NCBI RefSeq assembly: GCF_000720115.1
Contig: NZ_JOIR01000026.1
Span: 20,582 to 84,581 of the forward strand
Length of the DNA: 64,000 nucleotides
Origin: Streptomyces sp. NRRL F-2580
Lineage (GTDB): Bacteria; Actinomycetota; Actinomycetes; Streptomycetales; Streptomycetaceae
Direction: 5' to 3'
Position 1 is the first letter of the stretch; every line of letters begins with the position of its first letter. The position numbers were made by a program, and so were the translations under genes. The notes under the pieces were generated by a model that ran no database searches, was not told where the DNA came from, and was given only the letters and a program-made list of their open reading frames with translations. Of this stretch, positions 43,456-52,239 are shown one piece after another.

Positions 43456-43799
43456 CGCCGGGACGCGGCCTCGCCCGGCGGGACCGCGATGATGCGGCCG
43501 TCCACGCAGAGGGTGACCAGCTCCTCCTCGCCGCCGGGGGCCGCGCTCGCGTACTTCTGCAGTGCGCGCCGGGCGGCCCGGCTCCAGCCGGCTTCGGTGG
43601 CAGCCCAGTGCGGGTGAGCGTCCAGCCGGAAGCTGAGACCGAGCAGCTCCACCCGCAGCTCGTGCCCGTCGGCCGGAGGATCTCCGGCCAGCCGCTTGAG
43701 AATCCGGGTCCACCGCTGCTGCAGCGCGACCAAGTCATCCGGGAACCCGATGACTGGTCTCGGGCCGCCCGGCTCGGCGCTCACGCCGCGGTCACCCAC
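43452..43799 (-). CDS. Hypothetical protein coupled to the DUF6233 gene
   Basis: The 115-residue protein (DDLVALQQRWTRILKRLAGD, ELRVELLGLSFRLDAHP, WSRAARRALQKYASA) is cytoplasmic and has no motif I recognise. A GTG at 43784 is an alternative start. Its stop overlaps the next gene's start, so they form a two-gene operon. Confidence 0.6.
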   Translation of the reverse strand: MGDRGVSAEPGGPRPVIGFPDDLVALQQRWTRILKRLAGDPPADGHELRVELLGLSFRLDAHPHWAATEAGWSRAARRALQKYASAAPGGEEELVTLCVDGRIIAVPPGEAASRR

Positions 43800-44015
43800 G
43801 CGCGCGCCCGGGAACGACGGCGCAACTCGACCCGGGCAGCCCGGGAGCAGCCCGAGACAGCCCAGAAAGGGTGCGCCTCAATGCGGCACGAGAGGGAGAT
43901 CAGCCGACGTCGGAGCGTCGTGGTGCCAGCCTGCGCGGGCTGGCGGGCCAGGTCGGTGTACGTGCGCAGCCAGGCGGGCTGGAGGTCCCCGCACCGCAGA
44001 AGGGCCGGACGCCCC
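43800..44015. other. Short stretch without a supported gene
   Basis: This stretch lies between the DUF6233 operon and a transposase fragment. Frames here are open by chance only. Confidence 0.4.
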
Positions 44016-44195
44016 CTCCTGCGCGGCCAGGAGGTAGACGACGCCGAACACCGAAGGGTCCGAGCCCGCGTCGAGCACACCTTCGCCCGCATGAAGAACT
44101 GGAAGATCCTCCGCGACTGCCGCCAGCAAGGAGACGGCCTCCACCACGCCGTCCAAGCCGTCGCCACCATGCACAACCTCGCCATGACACGGTGA
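44016..44195 (+). pseudogene. C-terminal fragment of a DDE_4-type transposase
   Basis: The frame ends GQEVDDAEHRRVRARVEHTF, ARMKNWKILRDCRQQGDGLH, HAVQAVATMHNLAMTR and stops at 44195. The R-A-R-V-E-H-x-F-A-R-M-K-x-W-K-I-L-R-D pattern is the end of IS5-like (DDE_Tnp_4) transposases, including the last catalytic Glu. The rest of the gene is absent. Confidence 0.75.
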
Positions 44196-44311
44196 AACAG
44201 CAGGTCAACAACTACTCGGGCCTGCCCGAACCGAGCCTTCTGCAACACCCTTTAGGCCCTGCTCTGGGCTCAGATCATGTGGGGGCGTGAGCGCGCTGTC
44301 GCGTCGGCGGG

Positions 44312-45259
44312 TCAGTTGGGCAGCTGTACGTTCCAGGTGCGGTTGCCCGCAGCGTGGTGGTTGACTTGCACGGCCTCCTCCGGGTTTTCCGCGTCGAAGG
44401 CGGACGTGACGCGGTGCACCATCTCGTCGCTCTCCCAGAACGGCTCGGCCTTGGTGAAGCGTCCGCCCTGCTTCTTGCGGACCTTCCAGCGGAACCGGAC
44501 TGTGTAGTCGACGAGGAAGTAGCTGGCCGACATACGTGTGGTGGTGGAGAAACCGGGGTTGTCGACGAAGGTGATCCGGTCGGCGGCGTTGATGATGTTG
44601 CCGTCCTCATCGTTGTACGGAGGGCGGAAGGGGCCGTCCACGCCCCAGGCGCGGCGGGGAGCTTTCTTGGGCTGGTAGTTCACCGACGTCGGAACGATTT
44701 GGCGGCTTTCGTCGGAGACCTCCTGCCAGAAGTCGTACGCGTCTGCCGCGGGCGTCTGCATCCCGACCGCGCGGCGCAGCGTTGCCGTCTGTGCGAAGCC
44801 GATGTTGTTGTTGCCGTTCAGCGACTGCTCCTCGTCGCCGTCGTAGCTGGAGGTGAAGACAAGGGTCGGATTGCCGATCTCTTCCTCGACGCTCCTTTCC
44901 TTGCCCTTCACCGAGGGCGTGGCACCGGCCTTGCCGCTGCGGGTGGCACGGGTGGCCGCTCCTGCCTCGGTCTTCTGCTGGTTGGTCGGCGGGCTGTCGC
45001 CGCGCTCGACGACCTCGTCCTGGGTGCGCTTTTTGCTGCGCGTACTGGGAGCGGCGTGCGGCGCCTTTGGCACGGCCGGGCCCTGCGCGATCATCCGCCC
45101 GAGCGTCGCATTGCCCACAGAGCGCTGCATAGCCGTGGCCATGGCCGGATTGACCGGTCGGAGTTCCGGCGCGACCCGCTGGCCTCTGTCTGGATCCGCT
45201 GCGCGTCGGTTCGCCCTCGTCGCTACCTCGGCCTCTTCCCGGTCCTTGCGTAATGGCAC
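44312..45259 (-). CDS. Protein with an MQRSVGN-type N-terminal motif, possible injected or secreted effector
   Basis: The 315-residue protein has a charged N-terminus (RKDREEAEVATRANRRAA), then PAMATAMQRSVGNATLGRMI. This motif is frequent near the N-terminus of actinobacterial proteins linked to extracellular contractile injection systems and DUF4157 proteins. A disordered Ser/Thr/Lys-rich linker follows (about 75-130). The C-terminal domain (about 135-315) begins EEIGNPTLVFTSSYDGDEEQ and ends YTVRFRWKVRKKQGGRF and NHHAAGNRTWNVQL, with no family I recognise. There is no signal peptide. The GTG at 45259 has GGGGAG ten bases upstream, and an in-frame GTG at 45268 is too close to that site. No injection-system genes are in the window, so an effector role is inference. 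Confidence 0.6.
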   Translation of the reverse strand: MPLRKDREEAEVATRANRRAADPDRGQRVAPELRPVNPAMATAMQRSVGNATLGRMIAQGPAVPKAPHAAPSTRSKKRTQDEVVERGDSPPTNQQKTEAGAATRATRSGKAGATPSVKGKERSVEEEIGNPTLVFTSSYDGDEEQSLNGNNNIGFAQTATLRRAVGMQTPAADAYDFWQEVSDESRQIVPTSVNYQPKKAPRRAWGVDGPFRPPYNDEDGNIINAADRITFVDNPGFSTTTRMSASYFLVDYTVRFRWKVRKKQGGRFTKAEPFWESDEMVHRVTSAFDAENPEEAVQVNHHAAGNRTWNVQLPN

Positions 45260-45557
45260 AGCGCACACTCCCCGCGTGTAGACGGTCTGCCTACAGGACG
45301 CTACTGGAATGCCCATCGGCGCAGGAGAGGCACAACGCCACTGCTGGGGGCAGCATGAATGCCCGCGACGGACAACCGACTGGGATGAGACAGGAGCGAA
45401 GCGATCCAAACGGACCTCCGTTCGTCGTTGCCCGCCACGCGAGCCACGGCAGCAGACAGAAGGCTCAGACGACGCCTCCGACAGGACAGGTGTCCATATA
45501 GCCGCTAAACACCTACTGTGGGAAAAAACGCCGTTTTGGGGTCTGTCGGGCAAATGA
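45260..45557. other. Upstream region of the MQRSVGN-motif gene
   Basis: No gene is supported here. A TATATG on the minus strand near 45495-45500 is a candidate -10. AAAACG-C-CGTTTT at 45525-45537 is a perfect A/T-rich palindrome near the edge of the IS5 fragment and may be part of its terminal sequence. Confidence 0.4.
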
Positions 45558-45770
45558 TCACCTGGCAGGCTCGCGGAGCCACGGGATCAGAGCTGCCACG
45601 ACGATTTCAGCCCGATGGCGATCGGCGAGCTTGTCGAACCTCGTCGCGATCGCACGGAATTGCTTGAGACGGGCGAAGCAGCGTTCGACCAGGTTGCGGT
45701 TGCGGTAGATGTCTTCTTCGAAGGCGGATGGGCGACCGCCGTGGGTCCCGCGTCGTGGGGTGGTTGCCAT
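45558..45770 (-). pseudogene. IS5-family transposase C-terminal fragment
   Basis: The frame GGRPSAFEEDIYRNRNLVER then CFARLKQFRAIATRFDKLAD and IVVAALIPWL is the end of an IS5 transposase, including the final catalytic Glu (VER). Everything before residue M at 45770 is of another family, so the fragment is fused in frame to unrelated DNA. Confidence 0.8.
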
Positions 45771-46085
45771 CTGGTCGCGGCGTTCGGAGGGCGACGGGCC
45801 CTTAGGGGTGGCTCGGATCGTGTCCCAGTCGATCGCGGGGTCGGCGAGGAGGGTGTCAGGGGATCCTCGGCGGTGCAGAGCGGCGACGGGGCGGGAGCGG
45901 CGGGACTGGTAGCGGCTGCGGACCCGGACAGCAGAGCGCAGCAGGCCGGAGCGGGGAAGGTGGGCGAGGTCGACGTCGCGGACGCCAAGGTGTTCGGCGG
46001 CTTGGCGTCGGTCGAGGAGGTGGCTGGCGCGGTGCGCGCCGACCCGGGCGTCGTGATCGGCGAACTGTTGGTTCCAGGGCCAGGC
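45771..46085 (-). pseudogene. Remnant of a helix-turn-helix-like Streptomyces protein
   Basis: In the same frame as the IS5 fragment the minus strand reads HLLDRRQAAEHLGVRDVDLA, RSGLLRSAVRVRSRYQSR and LADPAIDWDTIRATPKGPSP. The D-R-x-x-A-A-E-x-L-G-V-R start resembles an excisionase-like or HTH segment seen in uncharacterised Streptomyces proteins. It has neither its own start nor its end. Confidence 0.5.
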
Positions 46086-46196
46086 CGTCGTACAGGACGT
46101 GGCCCTAGTCGATAACGTGGCGCTTGACGGATAGCGGATTGGTGCAGGTGTTTGTAGCCACTCAAAGATAGGGCTGCAGAAAGTTCACAAAACGCG

Positions 46197-46912
46197 ATGC
46201 GACTGCGGAAGTTGGCAGCTGAGGTGAGGATCAGTGAGCTCCTTCAGAGTGGCCGTCGAGTGGGTCACCATGCTCATCGTCACCGCGTGAGTGACCGCCG
46301 CTGCAAGCTCCCGCCGCACCAGCGTGCCCTGGTCGGCCTGGTGTATCTACGCAGGCACGAGGCCCTCACGCAGATCGCTGTCGGCTTCGGCAAATCCGTC
46401 GGCGCCGCCCACGCCTGCACCACAGCCGTCGTCGACCTGCTCGCCGACCGCGCACCCGGCCGGCTGCGCGCCCTGCGCGAAGCGGGCCCCGACTGCGTTC
46501 TGATCGATGGCACCCTCGCGGAGTGCGATCGAGTTGGCGACAGTCAGGCCGGCTACTTGCACAAACACCGCAGCAAAGGGGTGAACGTGCAGGTGGTGAC
46601 CGATCCAGCCGGACGGCCGCTATGGATCGCGCCCGCATCTGCGAACCCGACCCGGGGGCGACCGAGTTGAGGCAGTACGAGTGCCGGCCCGGCTGCGGGA
46701 ACATTGAGATCTTTCAGCGTTGCCGCTCCAGGGTGAGGGACATTCGATTCGGGCTGCACCGGGCTCTGCGGAAGATGCGCCAGGACTCTAGACGGGCTAC
46801 GCCCCGCTCCATGACGGCGGCCCGCACCCACCGGATCATCCGGATCTGCGAACGCCAGGGCGTCCCCGTCCTCGCCGACCGCGCCTACATGGGAGCTGGC
46901 CCATGCATGTAG
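46197..46912 (+). pseudogene. DDE_4-type (IS5-like) transposase, interrupted
   Basis: The first part (to about 46664) has [20 protein letters not shown], a helix-turn-helix, and the catalytic [15 protein letters not shown] with [17 protein letters not shown]. The second part (about 46806-46906) reads ARTHRIIRICERQGVPVLAD then RAYMGAGP, carrying the second Asp. Between them about 140 bp from another copy is inserted, and the 3' end is missing. The intact enzyme would be about 260 residues. Confidence 0.75.
46714..46791 (-). pseudogene. Inverted C-terminal scrap of a DDE_4 transposase
   Basis: On the minus strand the bases inside the interrupted transposase read LESWRIFRRARCSPNRMSLT then LERQR and a stop at 46714. 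This is the normal C-terminus of DDE_4 transposases, here in opposite orientation to the surrounding copy. Confidence 0.7.
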
Positions 46913-47127
46913 CGCCCGTGACGCAGGTGCTGAGTCGGCAGCTCGAAGACGAGCAGCGAACCGCCCTCCTGCCGTCGCAGTCCCGAACTAAGCAGCAGCT
47001 GAACGAAGCTCGTGTTGCGCAGCTCTGTGCGTGATTCCCACACCGGCGCCGCGAGACCAGCGCGGGTGTGGCCACGTAGCCCGAAGTCCGACCACAGGCC
47101 CCAGGTTCGCGGCGTCAGCCACGACAC
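46900..47127 (-). pseudogene. Tyrosine recombinase/integrase fragment
   Basis: The minus strand reads VSWLTPRTWGLWSDFGLRGH, RTELRNTSFVQLLLSSGLRR, QEGGSLLVFELPTQHLRHGR. The SSGLRRQEGGSLL stretch holds the first catalytic Arg of phage-type integrases in the usual context. Both ends are missing, so it is a relic of an integrated element. Confidence 0.72.
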
Positions 47128-47181
47128 TCGCGAGCTGGCCGAGTCCGTTGACCTGCCGCAGGAACTTGGCTTGGCTCGGGC

Positions 47182-47622
47182 ATGACCTGCTGGCGTCGCC
47201 TGGCCGAGTGGACCGAGGCCGGTGTGTGGCCCCGGCTCCACCAGGTCCTGCTTGCCGAACTTCGCGGCGCGAACGCCCTGGACTTCTTCCTGGCGGCAGT
47301 CGACGGGTCCCACATCCGCGCGTTGAAGAGGGATCCAAGACAGGACGAAGCCCCGTCGACCGGGGCAGATCGGGCAGTAAACATCACCTGATCACCGACG
47401 CCACCGGGATCCCGCTCGCCGCCACCCTGACCGGTGGCAACCGCCATGCTGTCACCCAGCTGATCCCGCTTCTCCAGGAGGTGCCGCCCGTGCGGGGCAA
47501 ACGTGACCGACTCCGGCGCCGCCCGGGCGTTGTGCCGGGCGACCGTGGCTACGACCACGACAAGTACCGCCGCCTGCGGATCCGCTGAGACACGCGACGA
47601 CATCCACGAAGCCTTCCTCACC
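47182..47622 (+). pseudogene. IS5-family transposase with frameshift and internal deletion
   Basis: The N-terminal part reads MTCWRRLAEWTEAGVWPRLH and LDFFLAAVDGSHIRALKR, with the first catalytic Asp in VDGSH. Near 47330 the frame shifts and continues GSKHHLITDATGIPLAATLT, GGNRHAVTQLIPLL and PGDRGYDHDKYRRL, with the second Asp. About 45 codons are then missing. The text resumes RIR and, one frame over, ETRDDIHEAFLT. The junction lies at an R-R-L codon run that normally occurs twice in this family, so recombination between the two probably removed the middle. A stretch of the same family lies inverted at 51162-51494. Confidence 0.8.
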
Positions 47623-47924
47623 AGGGCCGCCACCCCCGTACGGGCTCCAGCCGGAGCGGCTGCGGAGCCGGTTTCAGATGGGCCGAGAGCTCCGGCAGGG
47701 CCGACGGGGACGGCAACGGCCGCATCGTCGTCACCGGCCGCGAGGAACACGCTGAACAGGCACGCCGCCGCCCGAAAAGATTGCAAACATACACGCCGAG
47801 AAGTTCATCATGCGATCCTTCTTACCCCCACAAGGTCCATGCTGAGCGTGTCAGTTCAACGCCGACCCGGACATCAAGTTACGCTCCGTTACCCCTGATA
47901 TCGGCGAACGCAAAGGGGAACCGG
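47623..47924. other. Upstream region of the secreted peptidase operon
   Basis: This 302-bp stretch holds no supported gene. It should carry the promoter of the operon at 47925. AAAGGGGA at 47912-47919 is the ribosome site for that gene. Confidence 0.4.
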
Positions 47925-49580
47925 GTGGAAAACACGGTCGGCGGCCTGGCAAGGCCACAGAGGCCGCCACGAAGGGGAGCGGCGGCGTGGCAGCGGTGCC
48001 TGAGTCTGGCCGTGATCCTCGCCGCCTGCGCGGCGATGCTCGGCGTCATGACACCGACGGCCAGCGCCGCGCCCAACGTGAAGGTGACGGTCACGGTCGA
48101 CCGCATCAAGGTGCTGCGCAGCTCCGAGGAAGGAGCGTGCGGCTCGATCGACTGGTACGCCAAGGTCTTCATCAACGGCGTGGCCTTCAACAACGAGGAC
48201 TCCCCGAGCCAGGACGAGCTGGAGGGGCAGGGGGACATCAGCCCCGGCTGGGAGTTCTCCACCGAAGTCGACGTCGCCACCCTCGATCAGAGCAGCGGCG
48301 TCGCGAAGTTCCCCGTGACCATCGAGGTCTGGGACGAGGACGGCGGTTTCTGCCTCGGCGACGACCAGTACGACGCGTCGCAAGCGGTCGGGAGGGGCAT
48401 CAACTTCCAGGTGGCCGCCTCCCCTTGCCGGGTGTTCCGCGGCTCGTCCACCGGCGCCCCGTGCGGGTCCGGGTACATCGACTCCGGCACCGCGGAGGAC
48501 GCGGCCGAGGTGACGTACTCGGTGGCCGTGGACGACCCCGCCAGCGCCCCGGGCCTGCGCATCAGGTGCACGTCCGACCCCGTCGCCCCCACCATCGGCA
48601 CCCCCGTGACGGTCACGGCCACCGCGCTCGACGGCGCCATGATGCCCACCATCGTCGCCGATGAGCTGCAGATCGTGGCCGCACGGAACAGGTCGACCGA
48701 CTCCGTCAGGTATCCGCTCGCCGACCACAAGGTCTCCGGGGTGAACAGTACGTCCGTCACGTTCACCCCCACCGAGGGCGGGGACCTCGTCTACGGCTGC
48801 CGCCTGCGCGAGGGAACCACGGGCCTCTTCACCGGCTGGCGCCGCGTGGACACCAACCCCGGCACCTCGGCGGAGCCACGGCCGATCTCCTATACCGGCC
48901 CCCGTGCCAGCAGGATCGACATCGTGTTCGTCGCGGACCGCGACACGTACACGAGCTCCCGCGACCCGCGGTTCCTGGACGATGTCCGCCGGGTCGTCGA
49001 GACCTCCTACTACGGGTTCAACGACTTCCTGGCCAACCAGGACAAGTTCAACTTCTGGATCGCGCGTGCGCAGGGACGGGCCGACGACGCCAACGACGGC
49101 GACTGCGACCACGACCTGCCCGCCGGCTGGGACGACACCTTTGCCTTCGCTGACGCCGGCGCCATCCTGCACCGCAAGAACCAACGCGACTGCGCTCTCC
49201 GGGGCGACCGCATCTTCTCCGGTGTGGTCGACACGGCGGTGCGGTCGGATGCACTGCAGGTGATCACCCACGAGTCCGGACACCAGCCCTTCGGGCTCGC
49301 CGACGAGTACCCCCCGGACGGCGGCTACTTTCAGCAGGACGTCGCGCCCAACGTCTACGAGGACATGGCCGGCTGCATCGCCGACGCACCCGCTCTGGGC
49401 CGTGAGGCAACCGCCTGCCGCAGGTGGGAGCGGCCCACCGACTGGTGGCCCGACCCGGACTGGTTCAGTTCCGAACCCGCCCCCAACGACGTGATGTACA
49501 ACAACACCGGTCCGGCGAACGCCGCCGACATCAGGAGATACGTCCTGATCTTCGGCGACTGCGCGTCGGCGAAATGCTGA
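47925..49580 (+). CDS. Secreted zinc metallopeptidase (M64/metzincin-like)
   Basis: The 551-residue protein has a long twin-Arg-type leader (PQRPPRRGAAAWQRCLSLAV) and a hydrophobic core ending TASAAPN, so it is exported. Residues about 50-330 form beta-rich domains with several Cys. The peptidase part begins RIDIVFVADRDTY near 325. The zinc site is ITHESGHQPFGLADEY near 445-460, an HExxH followed by a third ligand in GLADEY, as in M64 (IgA-peptidase) proteins. Many Cys near the end suggest disulfides. AGGGGA precedes the GTG at 47925. The downstream gene follows after 11 bp, so they form an operon. Confidence 0.82.
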   Translation: MENTVGGLARPQRPPRRGAAAWQRCLSLAVILAACAAMLGVMTPTASAAPNVKVTVTVDRIKVLRSSEEGACGSIDWYAKVFINGVAFNNEDSPSQDELEGQGDISPGWEFSTEVDVATLDQSSGVAKFPVTIEVWDEDGGFCLGDDQYDASQAVGRGINFQVAASPCRVFRGSSTGAPCGSGYIDSGTAEDAAEVTYSVAVDDPASAPGLRIRCTSDPVAPTIGTPVTVTATALDGAMMPTIVADELQIVAARNRSTDSVRYPLADHKVSGVNSTSVTFTPTEGGDLVYGCRLREGTTGLFTGWRRVDTNPGTSAEPRPISYTGPRASRIDIVFVADRDTYTSSRDPRFLDDVRRVVETSYYGFNDFLANQDKFNFWIARAQGRADDANDGDCDHDLPAGWDDTFAFADAGAILHRKNQRDCALRGDRIFSGVVDTAVRSDALQVITHESGHQPFGLADEYPPDGGYFQQDVAPNVYEDMAGCIADAPALGREATACRRWERPTDWWPDPDWFSSEPAPNDVMYNNTGPANAADIRRYVLIFGDCASAKC

Positions 49581-49591
49581 GGGGGCCCACG

Positions 49592-50920
49592 ATGCACCGT
49601 CGCCATCACCTCCACCGTCACCGCTACCGCTCACTGCTCTCGGTGATCACCATGATGGTTCTCACCCTGCTGATCGCCCCGCTGCACGGCTCCGCCGACT
49701 CCTCCTCCCGGCTCGACGACCCCGATCCGGCAAGCATCCCGCTGCCCGTCCTCGACGACGACGACCCGGCGAAGGCGGTCGTCGCCCGGGTCACGTTCAG
49801 CAGTCGCACCCAAGCCACCGTCGACCGCACGTCGGTCAGCCTCCAGCGCGCACACACGCACATCGGCGATCCGCCGATCCTGAAGCTGAGTCTCACGGAC
49901 GTGGACGGACAGGTCATCGACCGTATGAACGCCTGGAGTCCCCTGTGGGTCTACTCGCACGGCGACCGGGAGCGGATGGACGTCAAGAGCGGCGGGTCGG
50001 GCAGCTTCATCGTGCCCTTCTCGCCCGCCCTCTCCACCATGACGATCACCGACACGGCGCTGAACAGGGATGTCGTCACCGTCGACGTCAAACCCGCCAT
50101 CCGTGACTTCTGCGTGTCGCACCCCGCTGATCCCGACTGCCTGGAGAGCGACCTGTCGGTCGACTCCGTGGAGCCGCGGGCCCCGCTCTTCGCCGTCCTG
50201 GGCAAACCCGTCACCGTGTCCGTTGCCAGCACCGTCTCCAACGCCGGTCCGGACGGCCCGACCGACGCGCGTGTGGACCGTACGGTCACCGCCGGAACCG
50301 GCGTGACGGTCACCCCCGCCGAGCCCGAGACGACCGAGGTCGCCCTGGCAGTGGGCACGCCCCGGCGGCTGGAGAAGACGTACACCGTCACCTGTACCCA
50401 GCCCGGGGCGCGGACCCTGGACTTCACCACAGCGGTGGCGCCCGAGCGCGCCTCCGTAATCGATCCCCAGGAGGCCAACAACCGGCGCACCACGCGGCTG
50501 ACCGTGGACTGCGCCGTCCCGGTGACCATCAACATCCAGCCGGGCACCACCCGCAATCCGGTCAACCTCAACGGCGGCGTCCTTCCGGTGGCCGCGCTGA
50601 CCACCCGAGCCGGCGAGTACGGAAACCCTCTCGCCTTCGACGCGACCACGATCAACGCCGCCTCGCTGCACTTCGGGTCCCCGAGCGTGCTCCTGCTGGG
50701 CGGTGGGGTGCCGGAGGCCCACGGCCGGATCCATCCGGAGAACTCTCTGGAACTGGACGAGGTGACCCGTGACCGCGACCTGGACGCCGTCCTGCACTTC
50801 CAGCCACGGAGCCAGGCCCTGACCCCGGCCGATACCAGCGCCTGCGTCCTCGGGCGGTTCGCCGGCCCGAGCGGACCGCTCAGCTTCTACGGCTGCGACA
50901 GGGTCACGGTCGTGCCGTAG
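49592..50920 (+). CDS. Secreted beta-rich protein in operon with the metallopeptidase
   Basis: The 442-residue protein has a signal sequence (YRSLLSVITMMVLTLLIAPLHGSA). The mature part contains an adhesion-like or CARDB-like stretch near 200-315 (LGKPVTVSVASTVSNAG...). Near 310-340 is VPVTINIQPGTTRNPVNLN, a motif shared by many bacterial exoproteins (usually followed by GxIPVAIL, here GVLPVAALT). There are four or more Cys and no catalytic motif. GAGGGGG precedes the ATG. Co-transcription with the peptidase gene suggests a binding, adhesion or substrate-recognition partner. That role is inference. Confidence 0.7.
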   Translation: MHRRHHLHRHRYRSLLSVITMMVLTLLIAPLHGSADSSSRLDDPDPASIPLPVLDDDDPAKAVVARVTFSSRTQATVDRTSVSLQRAHTHIGDPPILKLSLTDVDGQVIDRMNAWSPLWVYSHGDRERMDVKSGGSGSFIVPFSPALSTMTITDTALNRDVVTVDVKPAIRDFCVSHPADPDCLESDLSVDSVEPRAPLFAVLGKPVTVSVASTVSNAGPDGPTDARVDRTVTAGTGVTVTPAEPETTEVALAVGTPRRLEKTYTVTCTQPGARTLDFTTAVAPERASVIDPQEANNRRTTRLTVDCAVPVTINIQPGTTRNPVNLNGGVLPVAALTTRAGEYGNPLAFDATTINAASLHFGSPSVLLLGGGVPEAHGRIHPENSLELDEVTRDRDLDAVLHFQPRSQALTPADTSACVLGRFAGPSGPLSFYGCDRVTVVP

Positions 50921-51161
50921 GGCGCGTTCCTTCACCACCGGCCGCGGCGGCCCGTACCCATGGCCGCCCCAGGGACCGGGCCGCCGGCATCGGCCGCCGG
51001 CCCGGTCCTGCGGAACCCGGTGGGGCAGCGTGGCACCAGGCACGGGTCCATCCGCCAGGCAGAGCCGATGAGTTCGGAGGCAGCATCCATCCGACGGCCC
51101 GCCACCCCGTCGCCGAGCACATCCTCGTGACGGTGCCGACGGCGCGGACCATCAGCGCGCA
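50921..51161. other. Short stretch without a supported gene
   Basis: No gene or clear signal is visible between the secreted-protein operon and the IS5 fragment. Confidence 0.4.
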
Positions 51162-51494
51162 GTGCAGGTGGGCGAACGCGCGCTCCCCGCCCCGGCGCTG
51201 GGTGCCCAGCCCGGAGTCGTGTTCGGTGCCCCGGCGGGCGATCGGCGGCTTCACACCGAGGTCCCAGATCAGGCGGCGGTACTTGTCGTGGTCGTAGCCA
51301 CGGTCGCCCGGCACAACGTCCGGGCGGCGCCGGGGTCGGCCACGTTTGCCCCGCACGGGCGGCGCGGCCTGGAGGAGCGGGATCAGCTGGGTGACAGCAT
51401 GGCGGTTGCCACCGGGCAGGGTGGTGGCGAGCGGGATCCCGGTGGCGTCGGTGATCAGGTGATGCTTGCTGGCCGATCTGTCCCGGTCGACGTG
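51162..51494 (-). pseudogene. IS5-family transposase middle fragment, inverted copy
   Basis: The minus strand reads SASKHHLITDATGIPLATTL, PGGNRHAVTQLIPLLQAAPP, PGDRGYDHDKYRRLIWDLGV and ERAFAHLH, matching the fragment at 47182-47622 but in opposite orientation and keeping the section that copy has lost. Both ends are gone. It abuts the truncated amidase gene at 51508. Confidence 0.78.
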
Positions 51495-51507
51495 GCTTCG
51501 TCGTGCG

Positions 51508-52239
51508 AAGCGGTTCCTGTTCTCGGTATCCGGTGGCACCGTCAAGCTTCAGAGCGAGTCCGACGACGGCCAGGCGGGACAGACCCTGTCGGCGACGGCG
51601 GCCGCCGCCACCCAGGTGATCGCCACTCCGGCCGACGCCGTCGGTCCGCCGGCCGACGAGACCGGAGCGCTGACGCTCGGAACGGACGGCTTCCCCATGG
51701 GTGAGGCACCCGCCGAGGGTGTTCGCCAGGCCTCCTACGCCGCGTCGTACATCAACGGTCTGGGAACCGGAAGCTGGGCGTACAACAACACGGGCGTCCA
51801 GTGGGAGTACAAGTACGACTGCACCAACTTCGTCTCCAAGGCCCTCTACTACGGTGGAGGCATGAAGATGCGGTCGGGCTGGTACAAGCGCGACGACGTG
51901 TGGTTCAAGAACCCCTGGTGGAACAGCTGGCCGGTGAAGGCCAGCTACACCTGGTCGGCGGCCGAGAACCTGCGCCGCCACCTGGCCTGGAACCGGCCTG
52001 GCTACTTCATCACCCGTGTCTCCGACGTCCGCAAGGGCGACATACTCTTCTTCCGGTACAAGGGCGACAGCGTCTACGAACACGCCGCCGTCGTCACTGC
52101 AAACTACAGTGGCCGGATCCACATGGCTCAGCACGGCGGGCCCGCCCACACGACATTGGACGACGCCATCGCCCGCAACAAGCAGACCCCCGAGCCGATC
52201 ATTTCGATCGTCGTGATCCGCCCGACAGGCGCGCGATGA
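51508..52239 (+). pseudogene. Truncated DNRLRE-protein C-terminus with amidase-like domain
   Basis: The frame carries KRFLFSVSGGTVKLQSESDD, then GLGTGSWAYNNTGVQWEYKY, DCTNFVSKALYYGGGMKMRS and EHAAVVTANYSGRIHMAQHG, which matches the C-terminal 245 residues of the 1352-residue protein closely. The expected upstream part, including signal peptide and DNRLRE modules, is missing and replaced by an IS5 fragment. Catalytic Cys and His are kept. An ATG at 51466 lies in IS DNA, so a cytoplasmic product is conceivable, but it would not be exported. The stop overlaps the lipoprotein start by ATGA. Confidence 0.78.

Noticed and set aside
45587..46165. 192-codon minus-strand frame over the IS5 fragment
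   Set aside because: The neighbouring frame carries the transposase text; this one is a Ser/Pro/Thr-rich shadow.
51466..52239. An intact small amidase gene starting at 51466
   Set aside because: The first about 14 codons come from antisense IS5 DNA, and the shell and signal peptide of its close homolog are missing.
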